Positions 17,522 through 26,285 of a DNA stretch of 64,000 bases are shown in pieces. Both the position numbers and the translations under genes were made by a program. Under the pieces are notes generated by a model. The model made no database searches, was not told where the DNA came from, and saw only the letters and a program-made list of their open reading frames with translations. Each line of letters starts with the position of its first letter. Positions within the stretch are counted from its first letter, which is position 1. The stretch is taken from contig NZ_JADPMR010000004.1 of the NCBI RefSeq assembly GCF_015686695.1, forward strand, positions 1,550,001 to 1,614,000, written 5' to 3'. The stretch is from Vibrio nitrifigilis. Its GTDB lineage: Bacteria > Pseudomonadota > Gammaproteobacteria > Enterobacterales > Vibrionaceae.

Positions 17522-18622
17522 ATGATCAAACATCGCATCCCAGCGCTACTACTTGCGCTAAGCCCTATTTGGGTATCTGCGTCGGTGTATGCAAACGACG
17601 TCAAATCAGTTGACCCGGTTGCCTCTATCGACACGAAATTAACAACGAAACAGAGTGACATTGACGCGATCTCTTCTGACTACGACACTGAAGCAGCTAA
17701 GCTTCAAAAATTGAAGAATGAGCAAGCAACCTTAGAAAGAGAAGGCGAGGAACTTGTCGCTAAACAAAAACGTGCTAAATCGGCTTTGGACAAACAATAT
17801 AGTCACCTTTTAGATGATCCAGAGACTGACTTAGTTAGCTTTCAAAAAACCTATCAAGAAGCTTGGGCCGCAGTAAAGCAGAACCAAACGGATCAGCTTA
17901 ATAAGAAACAAGAGATAACTGAAAGTGAAATGGAGCTAGCTCAGCTGAAACAAAAACGGGCGAGACTTAAGACTGAATATGCCAATCTTCAGGAAAGTCG
18001 TATTGAAGCTCGAGTTAAACGTCTTGAAACTGAGCTACGTCAAACCAGTGCGATAGAAACAAGCTATAAAACCACTTGCTCTACCACGATGACATTGGGT
18101 GAATGTGCTAGTCAGGGACGTCATTTGACAAAACAAAAAGCAGTCAAAACGTTCCGTGAACAATTACTTAATGGCTTAACTGAATCGTCTATTGCGCAAC
18201 AAAACGTCAATGGCGTTGAGCTCAATATTACCGTGCAAGAAACTCAAATTTTGCGTAGCGGGTTTGAAGGTAGTAGCGATTACTACACTCAAATGAAAGC
18301 CCAGCTTCAAGCAAAACCAGAACCAGTAGCTGCATGTAAATTGCTCAATGTATCAGCGCGTTATTGTTTACAAGGTTCAAATACCAAACAAAAACGCACC
18401 GATAAAACTTGGGCGACAGTGACGGTTCGTTCAGATCAATACAATGATGCAGTGACGATCAACGGCATTAATTATGGTAGTACTCCTGTTGAAATTGTAC
18501 TACCAACTGGCCGTCATCAAGTCACTGTAGCAAAAGAAGGTTATGAAACTTATAACCGTGTTATAACAATTAACGGTAACGATACTGTTTGGGTAAAATT
18601 ACGTCCCAATAAAGAAGATTAA
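17522..18622 (+). CDS. Exported coiled-coil protein with C-terminal PEGA domain
   Basis: 366 residues from the ATG at 17522, five bases after AGGGA; the TTG at 17507 would extend ahead of the ribosome site. A signal peptide (MIKHRIPALLLALSPIWVSASVYA) is followed by a long charged coiled coil (about residues 40-165), a four-cysteine middle region (TTCSTTMTLGECASQ and CKLLNVSARYC) and a PEGA domain at about 295-360 (VTINGINYGSTPVEIVLPTGRHQVTVAKEGYE). PEGA domains are small beta folds of surface or periplasmic proteins. The next gene is a clear paralogue with an extra C-terminal domain. Function unknown; a cell-envelope role is likely. Confidence 0.8.
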   Translation: MIKHRIPALLLALSPIWVSASVYANDVKSVDPVASIDTKLTTKQSDIDAISSDYDTEAAKLQKLKNEQATLEREGEELVAKQKRAKSALDKQYSHLLDDPETDLVSFQKTYQEAWAAVKQNQTDQLNKKQEITESEMELAQLKQKRARLKTEYANLQESRIEARVKRLETELRQTSAIETSYKTTCSTTMTLGECASQGRHLTKQKAVKTFREQLLNGLTESSIAQQNVNGVELNITVQETQILRSGFEGSSDYYTQMKAQLQAKPEPVAACKLLNVSARYCLQGSNTKQKRTDKTWATVTVRSDQYNDAVTINGINYGSTPVEIVLPTGRHQVTVAKEGYETYNRVITINGNDTVWVKLRPNKED

Positions 18623-18711
18623 ATAGACGAGAAAAGTGAGTACAGTTCACTCACCGATCATTTATGCTCGCTAAAACGTCATTTTGTTACTAAGTTATTG
18701 AAAGATGACTT

Positions 18712-18739
18712 CTGACAAAGTGGCGTTTTCGTTTACAAT
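18712..18739 (+). promoter_or_regulatory. Candidate sigma-70 promoter for the PEGA/FGE-like gene
   Basis: CTGACA (18712-18717) and TACAAT (18734-18739) with a 16-base spacer, about 40 bases before the ATG. Only a by-eye match. Confidence 0.35.
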
Positions 18740-18778
18740 AGCGAGAACATTTTCATTAGCTAACTGAAGTAGATAATA

Positions 18779-20602
18779 ATGAGACAAGGTTTACCCGCTC
18801 TGTTATTAGCACTCTCACCTTGCTTTATGGTTACGTCGACGTTGGCAGAAGAAGCGCCTTCTTCAGTCAGCGCCATTGATGATGCACTATTTAGTAAAAA
18901 TACAGAGTTGCAGGATGCAAAGAAGACGACACAGTCTCAGCAAGCCGCTTATGATAAGCAGCAAGCTGAACTAAAAGACTTAGAACAGCAAGCCAAAACG
19001 CTTGATAAAGCGCTTAACGCTGCTAAAGCTAAGTTACACGAAGCATATGGAAAAATGATTGATGATCCTAAAACCGATATCACGTCGGCTAAAGCGACAT
19101 ATCAATCCGCTTGGTCTGACGTCAAAAAAAATCAAAAAGCCCGTCTGGAAGCGCAACAAAATCTTCAAGAACTTGAAGCAAAACTGGCGCAAGAAAAATC
19201 AAGTCAGCGCACATTAGAACAGAAGATTGCAGCTTTAGGAGAAGACAAACTCCGAGCCAGAGCCGATCGTCTTAAACAAGAGTTAAACCATCCTGGTGAA
19301 GAAACCGTTAGTTTCACAAATAAGTGTGATGTGAAAATGACGTTAGCTCAGTGTGCAAGTCAAACCACCGAGTTGGCTCTGCAAAAGGCCGTAAACCAAT
19401 ATCAAGATTCTCTCGTATCAAATGCTTCAGAAAGTAGTCTAATTAAGCAACACTTAGATAAAGTGTCCTTAAATATTCACTTGTTAAAACATTCGACTAA
19501 GCAGGCAGGATTTAAGGGTAGCAACAAATACTATACGGTAGTGAACGCCCAGTTAGAATCTCGCCCTAAAGAAAGCACCGCGTGTGAATTATTGGGGATA
19601 AAAACCGACTATTGTTTTGATAAATCAGCGGATGGCGAAAACGGCAAACCACAAAAAGAAGTGGCTTGGGTGAGTTTAAATGTGCGTTCCAACCAATATA
19701 ACGACAACGTTCAAGTTGACGGGGTAAATTACGGAAGTACGCCAGTTGAAATCATGCTTCCGGTAGGTAACCATCTGATAACAGTGCAAAAAGAAGGTTA
19801 CCATCCATTTTCTCAAGAAATGAAAGTTGGCGCGGACCAAACTCTTAGAGCGGTATTAAGAGAGCAGGCCAATATTCTAAAACCCGGTCATAAATTTGCT
19901 GACTCATTGAAAGGTAACATAAAAACGCCGGAGATGATCACCCTGATTCGTGGTGAATACCTCATAGGAGAAGACGCTTCTCGTAAAGTAAGCCTTGATC
20001 ATGCTTTCGCATTAAGCGCAACACCGATTACCGTCGGTCAGTTCGAGACATTTGTTAATCAAACTAGCTACCAAACCGATGCTGAATTGAAACACTTATG
20101 TATCTCGGTCAATAACTCTGAAGTGACTCCTGTATCAGATAGTTATTGGCGTAATCCTGGCTTTAAACAAACCAGTCAAAATCCAGTGGTATGTGTAAGT
20201 CAAAATGACGCCCGTGCTTATGCGAAGTGGCTTTCGAAACAGACAGGGTTTGATTACCGCCTACCTACTGAAATTGAGTGGGAAATTGCTGCACGCTCCG
20301 GTAGTCAGTCAGATTATTGGTGGGGAGACGACTTTGGTGCAGATAAAGCAAACACAGGTTGGGGTGGAAGCCAATGGTCGAATAAGAGTACCTCCCCTGT
20401 TGGTTCATTCACACCAAATCATCTTGGCTTTTATGACGTTGTAGGTAACGTCTGGGAATGGACAAGCGATCCAAGAGGAATGGCCAAAGGTGGAGCATGG
20501 AGCTTTTCACCAACAATGGCAAAAGCATCCAGCGAATTATTTATTGATCCCGGTACCGCAGCAAACTATTTAGGTTTTAGAGTGGTGCGTGAACTTCATT
20601 AA
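18779..20602 (+). CDS. Exported coiled-coil/PEGA protein with formylglycine-generating-enzyme-like domain
   Basis: 607 residues. The first 360 mirror the preceding gene: signal peptide (MRQGLPALLLALSPCFMVTSTLAEE), coiled coil, the same cysteine pairs (CDVKMTLAQCASQ, CELLGIKTDYC), and a PEGA domain at about 296-362. Residues 380-607 form an FGE-sulfatase (SUMF1) domain: RGEYLIGEDASRKVSL, YRLPTEIEWEIAARSG, VGNVWEWTSDPRG, LGFRVVRE. The cysteine pair that makes true formylglycine-generating enzymes active, normally after the GGSW-type motif, is absent here (GGAWSFSPTMAKAS), so catalysis on sulfatases is unlikely. A binding or scaffolding role in the periplasm is inferred. Own promoter candidate at 18712-18739, terminator at 20616-20644. 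Confidence 0.82.
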   Translation: MRQGLPALLLALSPCFMVTSTLAEEAPSSVSAIDDALFSKNTELQDAKKTTQSQQAAYDKQQAELKDLEQQAKTLDKALNAAKAKLHEAYGKMIDDPKTDITSAKATYQSAWSDVKKNQKARLEAQQNLQELEAKLAQEKSSQRTLEQKIAALGEDKLRARADRLKQELNHPGEETVSFTNKCDVKMTLAQCASQTTELALQKAVNQYQDSLVSNASESSLIKQHLDKVSLNIHLLKHSTKQAGFKGSNKYYTVVNAQLESRPKESTACELLGIKTDYCFDKSADGENGKPQKEVAWVSLNVRSNQYNDNVQVDGVNYGSTPVEIMLPVGNHLITVQKEGYHPFSQEMKVGADQTLRAVLREQANILKPGHKFADSLKGNIKTPEMITLIRGEYLIGEDASRKVSLDHAFALSATPITVGQFETFVNQTSYQTDAELKHLCISVNNSEVTPVSDSYWRNPGFKQTSQNPVVCVSQNDARAYAKWLSKQTGFDYRLPTEIEWEIAARSGSQSDYWWGDDFGADKANTGWGGSQWSNKSTSPVGSFTPNHLGFYDVVGNVWEWTSDPRGMAKGGAWSFSPTMAKASSELFIDPGTAANYLGFRVVRELH

Positions 20603-20615
20603 ATAGACCCAATGT

Positions 20616-20644
20616 AAAAAGGAAGCAAATGCTTCCTTTTTTAT
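20616..20644 (+). terminator. Intrinsic terminator after the PEGA/FGE-like gene
   Basis: AAAAAGGAAGC / GCTTCCTTTTT with an AAAT loop and a T run on the plus strand, 14 bases past the stop. Confidence 0.85.
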
Positions 20645-20794
20645 TTCCAGCTCTTAATCAAGGTTAGGGTTTTACTTTATCTTCGCCCCCCTTCATATAC
20701 CACTCTAAATGACGCGCTAAGGGACTTTAAGCAAAAGCATAGCCAGACATCAAAAGGCGACTTATATCATGCTTAAATTTAATTACAGAGACAC

Positions 20795-20830
20795 AAAAAA
20801 AGCGGCCTTTTATAAATAAGCCGCTCTTTT
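20795..20830 (-). terminator. Intrinsic terminator after pdxH
   Basis: Stem AGCGGC / GCCGCT with an AT-rich inner part, followed on the minus strand by a run of seven Ts. Confidence 0.8.
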
Positions 20831-20853
20831 CGCTAAATTAGGTGGATTAATGC

Positions 20854-21492
20854 TTACGGCGCTAAACGATCAATGTCCCAACGTTCATCTTTATCATGCG
20901 TGTAAATAAAACGGTCATGTAAGCGATGTTCTCCACCTTGCCAAAACTCGACGCTATTTGGAACAATTCTAAACCCGCCCCAAAAACTCGGCATAGGAAT
21001 TTCACCTTTTGCAAACTTCTGTTTTAGCTCTAAGAATTTACCTTCCAAAATACCACGCGCGGAAATTCGACTACTTTGATGGCTCGCAATCGCAGCAATC
21101 TGACTATCCTTTGGTCGAGAAGTAAAATACTTCATATTCTCCATTGCAGATAATTTTTCTACCGTACCAGTAATATGAACTTGTCTTTCTAATGGGTGCC
21201 AAGGGAAATGCAAACTTATTTTAGAGTTATTCTCTAAATGTTTTGCTTTACGACTACCCAAGTTGGTATAAAAAACAAAGCCATGTTGATCAACATTCTT
21301 TAACAACACGATACGTTGATATGGTTGACCGGTTTCATCAACAGTCGCCACTGTCATTGCTGTTGGGTCAGTTAATTTTGCATCAATTGCTTGTTGTAAC
21401 CATAAGTTAAATTGTTCGATCGGGTCATCAAGCAAATCTTTGCGTCTCAAACCACCTCGAATATATTCGCGGCGTATATCTGAAAGTTCCAT
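20854..21492 (-). CDS. pdxH: Pyridoxamine 5'-phosphate oxidase
   Basis: 212 residues, the usual length. FMN-dependent enzyme that oxidises pyridoxine/pyridoxamine 5'-phosphate to pyridoxal 5'-phosphate, the cofactor used for example by DsdA and MalP in this window. Motifs: REYIRGGLRRKDLLDDP at the N-terminus, VATVDETGQPYQRIVLLKNVDQHGFVFYTNLGSRKA, FPWHPLERQVHITG, and the C-terminal PSFWGGFRIVPNSVEFWQGGEHRLHDR...W.IDRLAP. AAGGAG precedes the ATG. Single-gene unit with its own terminator. Confidence 0.97.
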   Translation of the reverse strand: MELSDIRREYIRGGLRRKDLLDDPIEQFNLWLQQAIDAKLTDPTAMTVATVDETGQPYQRIVLLKNVDQHGFVFYTNLGSRKAKHLENNSKISLHFPWHPLERQVHITGTVEKLSAMENMKYFTSRPKDSQIAAIASHQSSRISARGILEGKFLELKQKFAKGEIPMPSFWGGFRIVPNSVEFWQGGEHRLHDRFIYTHDKDERWDIDRLAP

Positions 21493-21569
21493 TTCGACTC
21501 CTTTTTAATTCTTAATTTTGCTCCGATACGCGATGGAACTCAATACAGGGAGGGTTATACAATCACGCA

Positions 21570-21662
21570 GAAAGGGAATAATTGTTCCCTACTTCATAGA
21601 GCTTGACCGATACTCGCCGATAAAGCTCTGAATCCTGCATCTTAAGTTCACATTTGGGTATA
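21570..21662 (-). repeat. Partial copy (left half, inverted) of the MITE-like repeat
   Basis: Read on the minus strand it begins TATACCCAAATGTGAACTTA and continues GATGCAGGATTCAGAGCTT...GTCAAGCTC, parallel to the left half of the 690-955 copy. It occupies the pdxH upstream gap together with AT-rich sequence. Confidence 0.6.
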
Positions 21663-21804
21663 ACGCTCAAATGAATGAATAGCGACTAAATAAAACTCTT
21701 ATCAGCTTAATGTAAAGCTGTTTGCTTTGTTTAAAATAGCTACCTTATCTTATAATGTCGCTATCCTAAGTTACTATAAAGTTATGTGCTATGAGAGCCT
21801 TAAC

Positions 21805-23484
21805 TTAAATCTCAACATCTTTAACAGACTCATCATCCAACTTAGCAGCACAGAGGATCTCATATTGATTGAAGTGAAACGTTGAGGGACCATGAACTCG
21901 TTTCGTCGTCACTCTTGCATCTGCAAACATAACAGTAACGTGAGTAAATACTTTTCCTTTTGCTTCAATCGTATTGATATTCAGTATTTCTTCAAAATCT
22001 TTTTGTGCCAGTTCTACAGCTAATTTTGCCTTTTCCATTTTAGCTTGTGCAGATTGTTTCATTTTTTCTACACGCATGACGTCTTCTTTTGTGCGTTGAG
22101 ACTTATCTTTTTTCTTCACCGATATTTCTCGGCGCACAGCATCCATCGTTTTTTCTTGCGCTTCTTTATATAAGGCTTTGTGTTTTAAGATCCGCTCTTT
22201 TTGATGACTGTAACGAGCAAACCCTTCGACATACGTTGCGGTATCGCCCTCAACTCCGAGATTAAAACACAGTACTTTTCCACCAACTTTTGCTTTACCG
22301 CCGCTTAAAGTACCTTGCGTTTCATTTTCATCAATAACAAGCAGATCCCCACCACAACGTATATGATTACTCATACTATGCACAACTAATGAAATATTGT
22401 GACTGGCTTGGATTTCAGAAAACTGCGCATAATTTGCTTTGATGTTACCGCCCGATTTAACAATACAGCTTTTAGGTTCATCTTCAGAGACCGTATGACC
22501 AATGATGCCTTTGCCCACTTCAATGTCACCTTGGGCTTGGACATCTGCTGATTCTATAAACCCACCGACAATAACATTACCTGTAGCGCGAATAATCATA
22601 CCGGGTTCTACATCACCAGCAACGACAACAGAACCTTTGAATTTTACATGCCCAGTTGCAACGCTCACACTGTTCAAACACATTGCGGTTTCAACATCTA
22701 CTGTTTGACCACGTATAATTGGCATTCCAGGCTGGCTCGCTAATAACAGATTAGGATTTTCATCGGAAAGGTGCGTCCCCTTTCCAGCTTTCAAAGCTTG
22801 TACTTGACCAGGTTTAGGCTTGAGTATTTCACCAAACACTGTAAAGCCAGATTTGCCTTTAGTAGCAGGTTCACGTTTCATGACCGGATCATTCTCACTC
22901 ACCGTGACAGTTTGCCCAAAATCTCGCATATCAATTTTTATAGCATCGTTATCTTTAGGTGCGAGAACCCGTTTCATGACATCTGCAACTAACGGAACCA
23001 GTTTTGAATTTTCACCATTCTCTGCAGGTTTTCCATGTGCGACTACTTGAGAAAATGTTTGTCCAGGTGTTAACGATTCGCTCGCCACTAATACTTTTTT
23101 TAGTGCTTGTTTATTAATTCCCTTTTTAATATTCGCATGGCTAAGTTCTTGTACGATTTGGTTAGCGTGTAAACCGCTTCCCCCAAATGCGCCAGTCACA
23201 ACCATGGTTGCAACCATACCTTTTGAATCCACCGATATGGTTACCGCAGCATCGTGCTTTTCTGCAATGACAATTCCCGTTGCTGCTTCACTGTTGCTCA
23301 ACTTTGCTTTTTCAATAAAGCGACTAAGCTCTTTATCGAGCACTTTAAAATCCTTCGCGCCGATTTCGGCCAAAACAGTCGGCAATAATGCAACATCTGC
23401 ATTTGCATCAAACTTTTGACCTTCACTTATTTTCGCAATAACTTGCGACTTGTCGCTGTTGAGTACAACGAAATCCTTCCACAT
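21805..23484 (-). CDS. DUF342/FapA-family protein
   Basis: 559 residues. The central part (about 230-400) has the repetitive glycine-valine pattern of DUF342/FapA beta-helices (HVKFKGSVVVAGDVEPGMIIRATGNVIVGGFIESADVQAQGDIEVGKGIIGH). It is followed by a charged coiled coil (about 420-500: KERILKHKALYKEAQEKTMDAV, KKKDKSQRTKEDVMRVEKMKQSAQAKMEKAK) and a short beta C-terminus. No signal peptide. Family members are cytoplasmic and have been linked to polar localisation, flagellar or surface-polymer functions, without a settled biochemistry. No flagellar genes are nearby, so the role here is open. Confidence 0.85.
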   Translation of the reverse strand: MWKDFVVLNSDKSQVIAKISEGQKFDANADVALLPTVLAEIGAKDFKVLDKELSRFIEKAKLSNSEAATGIVIAEKHDAAVTISVDSKGMVATMVVTGAFGGSGLHANQIVQELSHANIKKGINKQALKKVLVASESLTPGQTFSQVVAHGKPAENGENSKLVPLVADVMKRVLAPKDNDAIKIDMRDFGQTVTVSENDPVMKREPATKGKSGFTVFGEILKPKPGQVQALKAGKGTHLSDENPNLLLASQPGMPIIRGQTVDVETAMCLNSVSVATGHVKFKGSVVVAGDVEPGMIIRATGNVIVGGFIESADVQAQGDIEVGKGIIGHTVSEDEPKSCIVKSGGNIKANYAQFSEIQASHNISLVVHSMSNHIRCGGDLLVIDENETQGTLSGGKAKVGGKVLCFNLGVEGDTATYVEGFARYSHQKERILKHKALYKEAQEKTMDAVRREISVKKKDKSQRTKEDVMRVEKMKQSAQAKMEKAKLAVELAQKDFEEILNINTIEAKGKVFTHVTVMFADARVTTKRVHGPSTFHFNQYEILCAAKLDDESVKDVEI

Positions 23485-23587
23485 ACTAGATTCAACCTAA
23501 CAGACTGTTTTAAGAATGAGTCAACCAACGGACTCAAATAACAAAATAATTCGAATAGTGATTAAGCTTACTACTCACATGTTGGAC

Positions 23588-23826
23588 ATAATAGCCAAAT
23601 GATCTTGAGATGCAGAATTCAGAGATTCGTTAACAAGCAAGAGTCAAACTCAGAGACGGATAGAGTGAGTATTTCCTTTAACATTATTAGCTTGCTGATT
23701 AACTACCAAAAGTCGAGTTTTATTCGCACCTATAATATGTGACTTACTGTCTAGATATAGTACCTCGGTCTTTAAATCAGATCCTGCACATTTCCGCTTA
23801 CACAACATCATAAAGTAACTTGGCTA
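23588..23826. repeat. Degenerate full-length copy of the MITE-like repeat
   Basis: The left part ATAGCCAAATGATCTTGAGA and TGCAGAATTCAGAG, the inner GAGTTTTATTCGC segment, and the right end AAAGTAACTTGGCTATA follow the order of the 690-955 copy, with many substitutions. It fills the gap upstream of the DUF342 gene. Confidence 0.55.
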
Positions 23827-23925
23827 TATCTATCTAATTTCATTTTCCTGACGGATCTCTACTTTAAATGCAATGAAAAAACTCTTTTATTTGTCTTTTA
23901 ATAAGGAGAGCTAAATCCATTAACC

Positions 23926-23940
23926 ATTTACAGTGTAAAT
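23926..23940. other. parS2-type centromere site
   Basis: ATTTACAGTGTAAAT, a perfect match to the chromosome II parS consensus NTTTACANTGTAAAN known from V. cholerae. First of three within 111 bases, about 2.3-4.5 kb from parB2/parA2. Confidence 0.85.
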
Positions 23941-23971
23941 TGAATATTAACAATAACTAACAAGCTCCCTA

Positions 23972-23986
23972 GTTTACACTGTAAAT
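23972..23986. other. parS2-type centromere site
   Basis: GTTTACACTGTAAAT, a full match to NTTTACANTGTAAAN, 46 bases from the preceding site. Confidence 0.85.
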
Positions 23987-24016
23987 TCAAACATAAAATA
24001 CTATGAGAGTTCGCTT

Positions 24017-26059
24017 TTACATTTTACAGTGTAAATCGGCTAGTAATGATAAGATTTCCTGTCTAATGTGCCCCTCTAACTGTTTGCGGCCAGATAAGGA
24101 AAAACTTGAGCAACATTCATTCCAGTCGTGATGTTGCAACACTTTGGCTAGCAGCAAATCACTGCATTTCTCGATACGACCTTTCGACAAGGAAAATATA
24201 AGTTCCTCAATCGCCACCGCGACACTTTCATAATTGGCGCCACCATGCGCGTAATTTTGAAGTACCGGAACCCACATATCTAGCGAATTTTGGAGCGCCT
24301 TGTCTTTAGAGCCAAATGATAAAAGAGTCCGAATAAGCGATGGTGACAAGTCAGAAAATATCCCATTTAGACTAAAGCGAAAGTGATTGTTAAACATCAT
24401 GTGAGCATGACGGTCCCAATCAATCTGAATATTTCTAACCATGATTAAAGAATGACATCCACTCGCTTGATCTCTTTTTGAACCCAGCTTAACGGGATAG
24501 AAATGATTACTTTGCCAAAAATGGGTTAACTCATCAGTCGCACCAAAACTCGTAGATATAAATGACTCTGATTGAGCATTACAAAAGAATGATAACAATC
24601 GACTTCCAATTCTTTGACGTTGCAATTCAGGATGTACGGCTATACGCATTATTCGCTTGCTTGACTGTTTTGCGGCTAATCGAATTCCAAGCTGATTAGC
24701 AATAGAAACTGGAACAAGGTGACCTTTAGGACGCCTAACACCAGAACAGATATCTTCGATTAATTCATCGTCTAACCCACCCTCTTGGACAGAGAGCAAG
24801 CATCCAACGATCGTATTAGAATTACTCGCAGCCCAAATTTCTATCGCGTCGTCTGAAAGCATTTGAAATAAATCATTGGGTGTCGTCTGATAATGAGCAT
24901 TAACAAGTAATGAAAAAATGGTACGTAAAAGGACTTCATTAGCCATTAAATCCGCTTTATTAATCAATGCAAATTCAAGATTTGATTCGCTTACACATTG
25001 CGAATCCAACGCGTCATCAAGTAGGAAGGCTTTCTTATGCCAAAGTTCTAGTGGGTCATTCATTTGCCAACGAACAGGTTTATACAAATGGACTGGCACA
25101 TAGTTTGGTCTATGGCGTTTTAGCCATTGGATAAATTTAAGCGTAAATCCTCGGCCACATCCTTCATAACCGTATATCGTCGATGAAAACACCGCGCGGT
25201 GATAATATTCAACCATGGTTTGAAGCATGGGAATAGGAATTGCGGCCGCTTCATCAACCAACAATAAATCACAGTCAGGCATCTCTTTCAGTAGCCGATC
25301 AGGCGAGTAAAACTGTAGCGTCGAATTTTCCCAAACGACTTTATCTTTAACTCTGATTGCTTGAGGTATCATCGCACATAGGTGCTCATAAAGAGGTAAT
25401 ACCGCTTTTGAACTCGGAGCCGTAACAACAATGGACATAGCTTTACTTGCCATAAGCTCAGCACTAGCTAAACCTAACGCACTGGTTTTTCCTCTACCAC
25501 GATCAGCCGTTAATACTAAAGGTCGCTTTCTATGCCCTGTCACCACTTTTTTGATCGCTTCAATCGCATCTTGCTGGTGGACTGCAAACTCAGGCCGAGA
25601 TTCCGAATAACTCGACATATTCGACATTGGCATTTTGATTCCACTGTCAGTACTCTCATTCGGCGATAATACGGGCAGTAATGCCAATTGTTTATTTAAC
25701 CACTGATCAGCGAAACTGTGAGATGGCCGCTCCCCCACCAACAATAATAAACCGCCCCCCTTTAAAGTACCCAATACAGCGCTGAAACTATTCGCGTCCC
25801 AATCCTGACTCAAATCCCAAATAACGAGTTCACATTCCTGGCCCAATAACTGATGACCCTGCTTAGTATTAATAGTCTGATGATATTGCCCAAAACCGCA
25901 TCCAACTAAGACTGAATTTGCTTCACCTACAATATCGATCCACTCTCGACATGTTTTCTTAAGCCAGGTTTGCGAACCAGATAAACGTATACCAAAGCGG
26001 AAATTTTGTTGCTGCGCATACTCAGAGATATTTTTTAAATACAAGACAGAATTGGTCAT
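24017..26059 (-). CDS. tmcA: tRNA(Met) cytidine acetyltransferase
   Basis: 680 residues. Makes N4-acetylcytidine at the wobble position of elongator tRNA(Met), using acetyl-CoA and ATP. Order of domains: N-terminal Rossmann-like region; helicase-like ATPase with Walker A DRGRGKTSALG (about 186-196) and the Walker B stretch LLLVDEAAAIPIPML; GNAT acetyltransferase with MRIAVHPELQRQRIGSRLL; C-terminal tRNA-binding region. Length and order match TmcA of gamma-proteobacteria. The last codons contain one of the parS2-type sites, so coding and centromere functions share sequence there. Confidence 0.95.
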   Translation of the reverse strand: MTNSVLYLKNISEYAQQQNFRFGIRLSGSQTWLKKTCREWIDIVGEANSVLVGCGFGQYHQTINTKQGHQLLGQECELVIWDLSQDWDANSFSAVLGTLKGGGLLLLVGERPSHSFADQWLNKQLALLPVLSPNESTDSGIKMPMSNMSSYSESRPEFAVHQQDAIEAIKKVVTGHRKRPLVLTADRGRGKTSALGLASAELMASKAMSIVVTAPSSKAVLPLYEHLCAMIPQAIRVKDKVVWENSTLQFYSPDRLLKEMPDCDLLLVDEAAAIPIPMLQTMVEYYHRAVFSSTIYGYEGCGRGFTLKFIQWLKRHRPNYVPVHLYKPVRWQMNDPLELWHKKAFLLDDALDSQCVSESNLEFALINKADLMANEVLLRTIFSLLVNAHYQTTPNDLFQMLSDDAIEIWAASNSNTIVGCLLSVQEGGLDDELIEDICSGVRRPKGHLVPVSIANQLGIRLAAKQSSKRIMRIAVHPELQRQRIGSRLLSFFCNAQSESFISTSFGATDELTHFWQSNHFYPVKLGSKRDQASGCHSLIMVRNIQIDWDRHAHMMFNNHFRFSLNGIFSDLSPSLIRTLLSFGSKDKALQNSLDMWVPVLQNYAHGGANYESVAVAIEELIFSLSKGRIEKCSDLLLAKVLQHHDWNECCSSFSLSGRKQLEGHIRQEILSLLADLHCKM
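24022..24036. other. parS2-type centromere site inside the 3' end of tmcA
   Basis: TTTTACAGTGTAAAT, a full match to NTTTACANTGTAAAN, 50 bases from the preceding site. It overlaps the last codons of tmcA. Confidence 0.85.
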
Positions 26060-26242
26060 AGATATGATTCATTAAATACGATTAAAAACATGATACCACA
26101 CCCAAAGATTACGATTAAAAATGCGGTCAGTGATACAGGAAGGAATCTTTAAATTTTAGCATTGATATGAAAAGACAGATACAACATACCGAGTGAGTCT
26201 GGATCACAAAGTGCTAGAGGTCAAAACCAACAACCATGAACA

Positions 26243-26268
26243 ATAAAAAACCCGCAGAAGCGGGCTTT
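26243..26268 (-). terminator. Intrinsic terminator of the parA2-parB2 operon
   Basis: CCCGC / GCGGG stem with an AGAA loop, flanked by AAAAAA that reads as a T run on the minus strand, 18 bases after the parB2 stop. Confidence 0.85.
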
Positions 26269-26285
26269 GAACAACTAGATAACTT

